From: Acanthaster planci
Lineage: Eukaryota > Echinodermata > Asteroidea > Valvatida > Acanthasteridae
Length of the DNA: 64,000 nucleotides
NCBI RefSeq assembly: GCF_001949145.1
Contig: NW_019091418.1
Coordinates: forward strand, 530,372 to 594,371
Direction of reading: 5' to 3'
Of the stretch, positions 36,501 through 47,441 are shown one piece after another. Position 1 is the stretch's first letter; every line of letters begins with the position of its first letter. The position numbers were made by a program, and so were the translations under genes. Under the pieces are notes generated by a model that did not search any database, had not been told where the DNA came from, and saw only the letters and a list, made by a program, of their open reading frames with translations.

Positions 36501-39500
36501 AAAAAACCACCAGGTTTCCGAAAAGCTACTGACTACCAGAAGACTGCTGGCTGCAAGGACTATTACATAAAGGCATCTGGAGTAACAAAAGACTAGTTCC
36601 AAATGAGGCAGGTAGATAGTACTATTGGTGGAAACTTCTAGGCTGAACCATTTTCACAAAAGGGGATATACAACAAACTTTCATACAGAAAGGTACCAAG
36701 GGTTTCAGTTCAAAGTCAAAGAAACAATAAGTTAGTTTGCTAGTGAGTGGGAACACCTTTCAAAACATGATGAATAGAAGTGTTCAATGAATGCCCCTTA
36801 ACGTTAGGGAAGTTAGGAAGTTGCCTAACCAGGAGTTTCGTGGGCCAAGATATATAATTCATTCTGTTGAAACGATCACGACTATTTTAGGACATTACCT
36901 CCTTGAGTTTATTTTTGCTGCTCTTTTGACGAACAAACAAGGCAGTAAACAAAAGAACAAACAAGTCAGTGTAACGTACATTATAGCTCGTTTGCTACAC
37001 CCATTGGGTGGCACCATATACACTGAACAGCAAAGGAAACTTGCCACGCCTGTCAAAGGACACAGAAAAATTTACTCCATAGAAATAAACAGTTTTTGCA
37101 CACAGGTATGCTGCAATACCCCTTACTAATCACATGCCCAAAAGCAAGTGATTATCTTTATAACAAAGAAGAAACTGACATGCACAGCAACTTGCATGCT
37201 GTGCCTTTGATAGAAGTGGCAAGATTCTTTTGCTGTCCAGTGTATTAGCAGAAAAAAGGAACTAAGGCATAAATCTTACTGAATTGGCAACGGCTTCCAA
37301 AATAACCATAAGCACATCTGCAGTCAGGGGAGCCATAAATAGTGTAACAGGTGCCACCATTTAAACACTTGACGTTACCGATTTTACAAGCATCGTCTGT
37401 AATACAGAGGACCAAAAAAAAACGGAAAACGTGGAATAAATAACACAAAGAAACTGCTTTGTGAAAAGATTTACTGAAATGTTCACTTTACAACTTGTGA
37501 ATACGAGTTCATTTTGTTTACAGCACGGCAATACAGACAGCATGAGATCTGCAAACGAACGTTACAGTCGTTTTCATCCCACGGCCCTTTTCGGCCATTT
37601 TTCTAAATAGAAATAGTACCTCGTTTTTAAGGACAATGGCAGGATGACTGGGAATATCTTAAGTTTTAAAAATTCAAATTCGGTCGGAGAATTATTTATT
37701 TTTGATTTATGAACACATGCTGGCAAATAGCGTATTTTTGCAGGCCGAAACCATAAATATACGATGGTATGTAGATCAGAAATTCTGTTCTTATCATTGC
37801 AGGAATGTGATTCGTTTACAATACCTGAAAAATCCTATTCTATTGGAATACACAGTTTTCGCTTATTGATGCTCAGCATATTTCAAAACAGATTCGTTTC
37901 CACTGAGCGTCATCCTTCGGTAACACCGTAAAATATTAGACTGATTCCTGCCCCCCTTTCTGGGAATGAACTGTATGATATATATGAAATGGGGAGGGAA
38001 CCGGTCATGTATAGTTAACTTCACAGACCAAGCATTTCAAATATGGATTTGTGCCGGGGAGATGTAAATTAATTTTTTAATGTTTTGCCCTGCCCAGCGT
38101 GTATTGTTACACTGTATACTCAGTGTATGTCCCCGAAGGTCTATGATAAAACACAAACGTACTTGGGTGGGACTCGAACCCACGACTTCCTGTTTACTAG
38201 ACACCCGAGTATGTTTGTGTTTTTTTTTTCACAAACCTTCGGTGACATACACTGAATGTACAGTGTTAAAATACACGTCGGGCAGGGCAAAAATCCAACA
38301 TTAATTCACAAACCAAGTCCGTGAAGTTCACGGACGTTTAGACACGCCCAACCAATCATCACAGTAGACGCGTGTTGTCAGGTGCATGATCCCGAATGTT
38401 TAACATCAGGTACACGAAAAAGTCTGGTACTGCCATTAATAGTTAAGAAGTGGCTGGGGTTGGCTCGTGATTGCTGTGGCCGCGTCCGAATTACTTGGCT
38501 ACGGCTGGAAATTACACGCGAATCCTCGGGAACTGTCTGTGGCCGCTTACATATACTCGTGCATACTTTCAAGCCAAAGCCAAGTAATTAGGACACTTCC
38601 TTAGACAGTAATTTTCTTACATCCCGGGTTGTTGTCTGCGTCGGACCTCTTAGACAGGGCTTTGTTCTGCGTTTCGTTGTCCAACAACCCTGGTGAATTG
38701 AAAACATTTATCAATGTTAAGTGACAATAAGTGGCCTTTGCTTTATTCTGTAGTTAACTCAGAACTTGTTTTGTCATCTGACATCAAGACCAGATCCAGA
38801 GTCTTTTTTATTCTTTCTTTCTTTTTTTCCCTTTTTTTTAGGTGCAGACGGGGTGAATTAAAGTAAGCAGTGTCCCCTGTACACTTTTGTGTTGATTGCA
38901 CCAGTCACAAATTAAGCATCTGCTCAATAGCAATGTCCTGACCAAAATGGCTCTGTCCATACAAATATTTCAGACACTTCACTCTGATTGAAAAATCCTC
39001 TTTGGGGGATGAGGAGGTATGGCGGCCGTTGACCCCACCCACAATCCTCTCTCGTCTAGCAGTTCCAATGAATAAAATGAAAGATACAAGAATTGAACGG
39101 AAATGGGAGACAACCGCTGTCCTTGCTTTATAACTTGGGTGATAGGAGAATATTATAGGCTCACTGTTACACTGAACTGTTATCTATCACTGTAAACAAA
39201 AATTAGTCACTGTGACTAATAATACTAATAAAAAGTCCAGCTCTATGTCCCAATATGACCAGTTTAAATTACATGTAGTCAGACAGACCAGTGACTAATT
39301 TGCATTAGTCAGACAAACCAATGACTAACATTTATTCGTCAAAGATAAGTCAAATATTAGCCAAATTTGACCAAAGTCAGTCACTGTTGACTAAATATTA
39401 GTTCTGGCTTGATTTAGTAAGTCAGCAAGACCCGACCTATCTATATTAGCCATTTTGAACTCGAAATTACTAACTTTTGTTTACAGTGCTGGAAGTCTGT

Positions 39501-42500
39501 GATTTAGCAAATGTGGCTATGAAGAAATTGTAGACTGTTCGGCAGACTTCACAAGTCCAACTATTTGGTATTATCTTATCTAGTTTCAGGAGTGATAGGA
39601 TTTGAAACGGGGGTGCAGATAATCTACGACTAAGATCCGAATAAGAACTTTTTGGCTTACTGTAATACGGGCGATTCACAATAGTGCGCCTCCAAGAGTG
39701 AGCGAAATCTGTGGATTCTTTCCAAACGCGCATTGTGATTGGCCAACACGTTTCATACTCTTGGAGGCGCAGTAATGTGAATCGCCCGTATTGGGAATTT
39801 ACTGAAAGTATCTCAGGACCGCCATTTCCATTGAGCAAAGTAAGTCCCTCCTATCTAAAGCATTTTGGAGGTAGAGTTGATTCTCAGGAAAAACCCTTCA
39901 TGAAGACACTAAACTCCCTCTAAACATCAGACTGTTCCTTATACCCGAATAGATGTTTGAGCCCGTGTACCACTCTTAACTTGTCTGAATACAGTCAAAC
40001 ATTTTAATACCGCAGCTGTGGCAGACTCTGCGAACGCAGCTATTCCAAAGGTATGTTTTTCAAAAGTGAATTTCAGTGCAGGTATGATTTTTTTCCTGTG
40101 AGATCTGTAAACAGATTTGCACGAATAAACTACAAATTAATTACAGTAGTGGAAGAGAGCACGCATTCAAAGTACTGTACCACTGATCAGACGTGGTGAC
40201 TTATAACTGGTATAGTGATTTATAGATTTTACTTTCAGGTTTGCATCGCATGTGAACTTGACATCCTGTCAGTAGGCTACGCAAGTAAATAAAAACAAAA
40301 TAGGTCCAAAAGATTTTTTCGTATCTTAACAACATGTCAGGTGTACAAAAATTTATTCGAATCTTAAACACATGTTGGGTCAAAAAAATTTCATCCGAAT
40401 CTTAAAAACATGTTAAATTTCATCCAAAAGACATATTAGGTACGACAGGTTTCATTCGGTTTTGGACAATGAATTCAAACATTCAAAGTATGGTCTGTTT
40501 TAAAAAAAACAGTACAATACCAAAAACAATCAATTTTTTTGCATTACATTTCTCGGGAAACATGTTCCGATCTTTTTGACTCTAATTCTGCTTCGTACTC
40601 TATGACACTGCCAAATTTCATTGAAGTGCATCACCGTATGACCGAGATCGGTGGGGGAGGGCGGATTCCGACCCCCGGCTGTGACAAGGCCCCACCCCCC
40701 CAAAAAAGCCGGTTCTTTGAGGGTTAAGGCCTTAAGACCTAATACAGAGGATGTTTGCCTGTTATGAATAGCGCAACACAGCAGCCAAAATTAGTTTAAA
40801 AGCAAAATACTTTTCATGGATTAACTTTGTACATTTTAAAATTGTCCTGCTTAACATTAACTAATCCTAAATTAGGTATCAGTAATATTTATTTATTTAA
40901 TGCCCGTAAATCAGGCGTTTTCAAGAAAAGACTACAATTGATGAGTGGGGGCCTACGTAATGTACCCAACACATACCTCATGAATTAACTAATCTCCACA
41001 CACCTTTTGGCAATATTTTTACGTGTTGGAATATTTATTTTTCCACGAACTCTTATTTTTGGGGGAGGGAGAGGTCGTTTTGTTGATGGATTTCGTTTTG
41101 TCAGAAACATTTCTTGTGATCACAATTACATCCTGTTTCTTCAAAATAATATTTTAACATGACTAGTGCGTAATGTTTTTGTATAAGTTGTATTAATAGC
41201 AGAAAGGGCAGCTTTGACTCATTTGCCATATCTGACTCCAAACTCTTCATATAGTACCAGGAGAAATTCATATTAATTATAGACTCCGTGCAGTAATCAT
41301 GTAATTATGTGACATTTTGGAGACTATGCGCAAACAGAGACGCCCTTGGTCTGGCCTGTGCGAGCACTAGTTAATAGTCCTGATATCTAACGTGAATGAT
41401 TAGAGATAGTTTGCTTTTGCCGTAAAGAAAGGTATTAAATTGTTGCAGAAGAGGAGCAAGATACCTTGCTTTCTAAGAAACGTATAATTTCTGTTAAAAT
41501 AAATTCACAGCCAAACAGTGCATTATTTTCAAAATGACATTATGGACTAAATGTTTCATCCGAGAAGAGATAATTTTTTACATATTTAATAGAAACCAGG
41601 AAATAGAATTTTTTTTTAAATTTTACTAACACCCCCTGAAATTGCATCTTTGGGTTTCAATTAATCTCATATTAAATTTTTGTTTTGCAATCATTACCCA
41701 TAATTTGATGTTTTTTGGCTTTTTATGCTAATGCATATTTGAATATTAACCAGCAGAACTATAATGTCATCCAAGGCACTGAAACTCAATGTTGCACTGG
41801 TTTGTGCACAAAAAAATTCTAGATTTTTTAATGTTTGATAAAGCGCACCGTTCAGTTCATGTAACTCAAAAAAGGTGTAAAACAGTCTTCATATATGGAA
41901 GAAGAGTACAGAGATACATAAAAAGTGATTCTAAGAAAATTGAATTTCCTGGATCCTTTAAGAATAGCTTTGTCAAAAATGTTAAGGAACAAATAGTGTC
42001 AGACATTCAAATTTAAGTATGCCAAAAGCCAGGAACTTTGAAGAGGTTTCTCTCAAACGATGTTATATTTACTTCTTTTTGACCTTAGAGGGCTATGTAT
42101 GCTTGGATTGATTCCCTTATTGAGCACTTTTTGAGGTCAGCTTTCATCGCAATTTTAAGGTTTCCCTCGTAATCCATAGTTTCAAACACTTATCCTGAAA
42201 TCATACTTGACCTGATAAATGTATAAATAAAGAAAGTTATTGCTTGTATTAATAGGCAAAACAGCAAGCTCAAGTAATATAGTTTTGAAAACGGCGCAAC
42301 AGCATCTAAGAACAATCATTCCTATTCCTAAGTATAGGTCCACGAGCAGTTAAGTGCTGAATCTCGGATTTCACAGTAATTAATTATCGACATTTCAATG
42401 CCTATCAAACAATAATTGTTAATAAAAACTATGCAAAAAGTACAGGCATGACCTGTCAGTCATCTGCAATTTGACGGACGTGTTGAGAAATCGAAAATCG

Positions 42501-43492
42501 TACTCACTATTTTGGGGAGCGCCGTTCACCACCAATCCAGCTAAAACAAATAACACAAACGAGTAATTAACAAATTATCTAAACCTAACTGTCTTTCCCC
42601 TGTTCCTACTGTAAGCCTGATAAACTATACACACTGTAATTTAAATAGCGGTTACCGCTTAAGGCTTGTGGTGGGACTGTTATCAATCCTTTCTGGCTCG
42701 TGGAATTTCTATGAATTTAGCTAAGCAAAAATAACTGCAAAAAAAGGCTCAGAAAATCATTCAATTTATATAATTAATACCAGGTCGATAGTACTTGAAC
42801 AAAACGTACAAAAAGATTTGGCGTTCCACGCTTCAAATTTGAGGAAAAATTTATGAGGTATCTCGTCGAGGTAGTTTAATCGAGAAAGACGACATTGATC
42901 CATCCTTATACTAACAGATACCATTCACTCCGTGTCTGAGTCGGCTTCAAAATGTATATTTAAAGGATAATTGATACCAGGATCATGTGCCGAAGGCGAC
43001 TGATCAAATGCTGTTACACAAACTGGGAAGAGAAAGGGCAGCAATATGATGGTGGCTTGAGTACAGTGGTGCACTGGCATTTTTTTCCAGGGGGGCATTG
43101 GGCAGGAATTTACCATTGCAAATTAATCATGATGCTACTCCAGCTGTGCCTAAGCGGAGTAACAGCCTATCTGAGTTTGTAGTAAAGTAGCAGATTGTAT
43201 CTTCATTTTTTAAGAATGTAAAAAAAAAAAGAAAACCTTTCAGGGGCAGGTGCGCCACTTTGCTGTGGATATATTTCCCCTTCATCCCCAACTCTGCCAA
43301 AATGGCAGTCACACAAAGCATATAAGAAGACACCCTGCCTTGTAGCTTAGAGAAATGTTATCAACGAGCAACCCAGCTGAAGGGTTCCCATAGTCGCATG
43401 CGTCAAAGCAGTTTACTGTGACGCAGCAGCCTCAGGAAATACTCACCAACACAAACGACCAAAAGAAGAAGAGCAAGGCGGGCTGGCTCCAT
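33588..43492 (-). CDS. Small secreted protein with one EGF-like domain
   Basis: My preferred model joins minus-strand exons 43447-43492, 42508-42540, 37280-37396, 34302-34328 and 33588-33652, giving 95 codons plus stop. Exon 1 (MEPARLALLLLVVCV) and exon 2 (AGLVVNGAPQN) form a signal peptide. Exon 3 is a complete EGF-like module flanked by phase-1 introns. It has six cysteines in the EGF spacing (CKIGNVKCLNGGTC, then CRCAYGYFGSRC). A short linker with Pro and Arg (NQRPPPR) and an acidic tail (TTGEDFEMERFQD) follow. The fourth intron would use a GC-AG donor (AG/GCAAGT), and this choice keeps the frame. A 22-base segment with a strong donor (36095-36116) could be an alternative exon but breaks the frame. 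The architecture suggests a diffusible ligand or binding peptide. The 3' half of the model is less certain than the first three exons. Confidence 0.68.
38083..38292. mobile_element. Fold-back (MITE-like) element with a tRNA B box at its centre
   Basis: Two inverted arms of about 87-91 bases (38083-38169 and 38202-38292) start and end with TTTTGCCCTGCCC and its complement, and differ at roughly 15 percent of positions. The loop between them reads GGACTCGAACCCACGACTTC on the plus strand, so its minus strand carries a B box (GGTTCGAGTCC) inside a tRNA-like 3' half. It lies in the long intron 2 of the EGF gene. There is no coding capacity. ATTAAT-like sequence flanks both sides but is not an exact duplication. 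Confidence 0.75.
39202..39400. promoter_or_regulatory. Cluster of TGACTAA/TTAGTCA motifs in palindromic pairs
   Basis: A perfect 19-base palindrome, ATTAGTCACTGTGACTAAT, sits at 39202-39220. A second pair, TGACTAAT-TTGC-ATTAGTCA, is at 39292-39311, and single copies follow near 39322 and 39388. Part of this is a 30-base tandem duplication (39275-39334). TGACTAA resembles bZIP (AP-1/GCN4-type) half-site pairs. It lies in intron 2 of the EGF gene. A simple repeat origin is equally possible. Confidence 0.4.
39664..39792. mobile_element. Short palindromic element (MITE-like), 129 bp
   Basis: The ends are inverted repeats of about 36 bases: AATACGGGCGATTCAC, then AGTGCGCCTCCAAGAGT at the left, and the complementary series at the right. 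The unpaired centre is about 55 bases. A TTACTG-like string occurs on both flanks but at unequal distances. No coding capacity; it lies within intron 2 of the EGF gene. Confidence 0.65.
40319..40456 (+). repeat. Degenerate tandem repeat, 29-39 bp units
   Basis: Four successive units share TCGAATCTTAAAAACATGTT and AAATTTCAT-type ends. Units three and four are shortened. Confidence 0.5.
41690..41830 (+). repeat. Diverged interspersed repeat, copy near 41.8 kb
   Basis: The segment around CTCAATGTTGCACTGGTTTG recurs at about 44530 as CTCAATGTTGCATTAGTTTG, with weaker matches on both sides (44450-44580). The limits are not clear. Confidence 0.3.
42925..43022 (-). CDS. Candidate alternative terminal exon of the EGF gene
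   Basis: A very strong minus-strand acceptor (CTGCCCTTTCTCTTCCCAG) in intron 1 is followed by a phase-1 frame of 31 codons and TGA. Exon 1 of the EGF gene ends in phase 1, so splicing to it would give a 47-residue secreted peptide without the EGF domain. The tail is acidic (SPSAHDPGINYPLN, then HFEADSDTE). It may be a real alternative ending, the last exon of another gene, or a cryptic site. No polyadenylation signal is close. Confidence 0.28.
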
Positions 43493-43803
43493 TATGACTA
43501 TTGCTGTGCTTTGGCTGACTGTTGCGAAAATGAGGTAAAACCACTATAAATCCTTTACATTTATAGGGTCTTTTCTCTCTCGATTAGTCACTGGAGGCGC
43601 AAAAAACAAACGGTATGTGTACAGTGCGTGTGGGACCATTTGCCAAATAGCCACCTGGTCGCTGTTTGTTTCATGTTTTTGTTTGATCTGCGGAGCAAAC
43701 CCAAACAAACTCTGCACCGGAATCGTTGAAGAGGAATCGATACTTTCTGTCTTCCTTCTATATGTAATGATAATAGAGTGTATATAAAAAGCTGTTTGTC
43801 AAA

Positions 43804-43870
43804 TCACTTCTTTTTAGCTGGCTTTGTGTATGTCACCAAAACGTTCCTGCCTCCGAGATAATCGATATAC
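43804..43870 (-). CDS. Candidate terminal exon of an unidentified minus-strand gene
   Basis: The acceptor GTTGCGTGTTTTCAG is followed, in phase 2, by 21 codons reading YIDYLGGRNVLVTYTKPAKK, one more K, and TGA. The ordered hydrophobic-polar pattern with a lysine tail looks like the end of a conserved intracellular protein. Upstream exons would lie above 44 kb, but none is convincing. The gene would end about 310 bases upstream of the EGF gene start, in the same direction. Confidence 0.3.
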
Positions 43871-44019
43871 CTGAAAACACGCAACATTGATTGGTTCGAT
43901 TCATTTGCCATATGTCGTTTCACTTGAAAAAAAGTAAAACATTCCAAGACAGAGCATCCGAAAGGAATAACCAAATATGGACATTTCATACTTAAAGGTG
44001 TTTTTTTTTCAGTTTCCAT

Positions 44020-46853
44020 ATTTTATATAAACCAGAGGGCGTAGCTAATGCAGTGCACTTGTAGGCAAGTTGAATATGGATAATTCTATTGGAAGTATGA
44101 ACCAATCGTTACCTAAGGTGGTGTAAGAAAATTGTTATTCATTGATTTTTATTAACCATGAGCGAAAATCATAGAGGAAACATAACCAAAGTATGCTGAA
44201 GCTTAATTAGAACAGGTTTGCGGTTTGAGCAGGGTAACACGAACCTGCTGTTTCATCTATCACCAGGACCGTGTAGCAACCCTACTGGTCTATCCAACAA
44301 CACGGCATTAATATGTGCGGTTTCACAAACACGAAGTCTTGAATGCACGTTCTTAAACATTCTCTGCAATGCAATATCTTATTACAAACCTCCAAATGCG
44401 CCTTTGCTTCTCAGTTAGCCTCATTTTTGTTGCACTGTCTGAACTGGTATTTTGCTGCTTATGTTGGGTTTTAAGCTATTAAGTATTCCTATAATCATTA
44501 GCACAAGTATGATGCTATCCTGGAAAGAAAATCTCAATGTTGCATTAGTTTGTGCATAAACACTATTGGGTTTTCAGATGTTACCATTGTAAAGTTTCTT
44601 CATTTTGTAAGCTTACATTACAAGGGATAACAATTTTTTTTATTTCACTTCCCTTAAATGAATGAAGAGTATGGATAAAAATAGTATAAAGTTGCAGAAA
44701 GAAATGTATCAACCCCCCAAATGTATTGCCGCTACCCATTAGCATCCTGCATCCAATTTCCCATTGGTTCTGCAGGTGTTTAACGTGTGCCTATCACCTA
44801 CTTTCCGGATACGCAATACGGATATTTAAATTGCCAAATTAGATTGAACGCCCAGCTAAGGTAACTGATGTTGCATGCTCCAGCACGAGAATATTGGGAT
44901 GTACTGATCGGCTTTTGAACTTTCTTCAGAGTTTTTTTCCGTATCGTTCCATCATAGTCTTAGTCATAGCATCGCCACTGCTGACAACATGGAACGAACT
45001 GAACCGATCCAAGCTGATCTGAGCAGAGCCGAACCAACACTCAACAGTATGTGTGATACTTCAAAGTCGTTAAGTATGGATGACGGATTACTCACACCGT
45101 TTCATTGACTGTTTAGAAAACAAGTCATGGAAATTTCCTCTGTAAAGCTTGCAAATCGGTTCAACACGTTTTCTGATGGAAGCCAAAGAAAACGTTTCCT
45201 AATCTGGCCTGCTATAAAGGACAGTTGGATGTTTAGGGAACAGAAAATAGAGGTTCGCTGTATAGAACAACTAGGTAGTTCCATACTCGTTGATGACTGA
45301 GATTATAGACTGAAATTTCATAAACCCCAGCCAGTGTCTGTGCACTCCCATTACATGTCCATTAATAATCTGTTTCAAGTCTCTTTTCATCAGTATTTAT
45401 AGCATCGTGCAATCATCAGTAATTTAAAATACAAATCATTTCTAAAACCCATTGGCAAATATGTGGCTCTTACAATCGGACGTTCCCTACTGAACTCGTA
45501 TAAGCAAGCTTTCATGAACGCTTGAGACGTTCTTTAAATAGGGGAGGAAATACGTGCTTGGCCGTAAGTTTAATTAAGAAATCAATATTTAATAAACGTC
45601 CGTTTAGAATCGGCCATACACATTTATTCCCATTCATGGATACCCTGCTTAGTCAGAGAGTCAACAGAAGTCAATATATGATGGATTCCCAACGATAATC
45701 TAGAATTTTAAGTCATTTTCCGAAAACCCCGTTCGTGTTATGTTTATTCCTTGTGCAAGTTGTCCAAAAGGAATCCTCTTATATGGACTTAGCGCACACG
45801 TGGCGATCTGCATGTACACAGACTCTTGAAAAATCAGAATCGATTAAACTGTCTTGTATCCAAGGGCCAACGCGTAATCTACGCAGCGGCATTATAACGT
45901 CTTATATTGCAGGCATTATCACATTTAAATTCGTGGTCAAGTTGCACGTTGTTGAATGGGGAAACTGTCTGAGGTATTTGTGAATATAAATCAGCTTACA
46001 AAGATGGAATATTTACACAGTACAGACACATCGGCACACACCCTGTTTTGGGCAGAAGTTCGTCATAAATAATAAAACCCGCGACCAGTACTTCACAGTC
46101 CGCGTGGGAGTGGCCTTCCGTTAAATTAAAGACATTCATGCTCTTACCAGTTTCCAATCTACGCGCTTAAGAGATGACTACCGCGGAGGTAGGCCACAAA
46201 AATGGCCGTAAATCTCGTGAGATGGGGGGGGGGAAATATATCCCCCACTCGCTTTCCGAAGTGGGAGAATGTGCTATTGAATCATCCCCCACGTTTTTGT
46301 GACGAGCCCAAAAATGAAAGTGATTATAAACAATTCCGGAGAAGTTCCCAACGACTACAAATATCACTCTAAAGGGGTAAACAATACAAAAAGCCATAAA
46401 TATGCCATTCTTATTTAAGATCCTGCATGGATGTAACGCTTTTTAAAGATGCACCTCTGTATCATGATTGCTGCCCCCTAGATAATGTCATATGGTGTCA
46501 GTTATCCCCTCCCCCACTTTTCAGCTTTAAATGGCCGGTACTGTCATCCCCACCGTTCCCTATCCCATATTTCCGGGGAAAAAATCACGCCACTGACACA
46601 ATGAATATATCCCCTTGAGCAACCCGTTATCAGAGTTTGTGTGTGTTTCCTTATTTTGTGATGCCTATTTTGATAGATACGCTTGCATATATCGTTTTGA
46701 CCCACTAACGTGGATAGTGTGGGATACATTCACACCCATGTAACTGGACTATGACGTCTGTAGACAGTTAATGAACTTTCAGCTCGCAGTGCTGAATGCT
46801 CTAAAGCAATTAGCTTTACATTTATTGTCTCCACCACTGAACAACACGAAGAA
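44020..46853. other. Intergenic stretch, mostly unrecognised
   Basis: AT-rich with short frames only. The segment 46195-46285, on the minus strand, matches the repeat at 23985-24055 and 26447-26520. Shared features are CAATAGC, TTCTCCCAC, a G run, ATATAT and CCCC, then GATTTACG. Otherwise I see no gene. Confidence 0.4.
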
Positions 46854-46994
46854 ATGGCGGACAAGTCAGTAAAAGCGCCTGCAGATGCAGGCCGTGAATC
46901 GTTTGCCTTGTCAGGTGATGAAAAAGCTTTTTGCCAAGATGGAGATGCTGCAAGCTTCAGTGCAGATAGTAGTAGGGGTGAGTCAGTTGATGAG
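46854..46994 (+). CDS. Candidate first coding exon, acidic protein
   Basis: ATG in a good context (GAAGAAATGG) opens 47 codons, reading MADKSVKAPADAGRESFALS onward with many Asp, Glu and Ser residues. It ends at a consensus donor, GAG/GTAAGT, in phase 0. No further exon can be assigned. It lies 450 bases upstream of, and on the same strand as, the transposase relic at 47442, so it may be part of that element or the start of a host gene. No family is recognised. Confidence 0.35.
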
Positions 46995-47441
46995 GTAAGT
47001 ATTATTGCTATTTATAACATTCGTATTTTTATGTCTTATTGTAACTACAGAGGGTATAGAGATTTTGTTTACATTTTGTTATATCCAATGAAGTGAACAA
47101 ATATTTGAAAAACAAGATATATCTATAGCACCAGCCGCCCCACACCCCTTTTGCTTTTTGTTTTTTGGGGTTTTTTTGTCTGCAAAAGTATAAAATTGTA
47201 GCAAATTAACCTAGCCCTGGAATCCAGCCGAGCCCTTCCAGCGCACCCAACAAAAGAAGCCATCTTTTTAAAGCTACCTATTTCCGGATCACGCGCCGCC
47301 CAAATTAAAAAACAGGCGAGAAGAGCGCAGTTGACTTGGAAACTACGGAAAGCAAACAGTCCGCTACAATATTATTCAGGGTTTTACTGTTGATTACCTC
47401 CACAATTTTCTGTTAGGAGTTGCTAGATATTTTGGACATTT

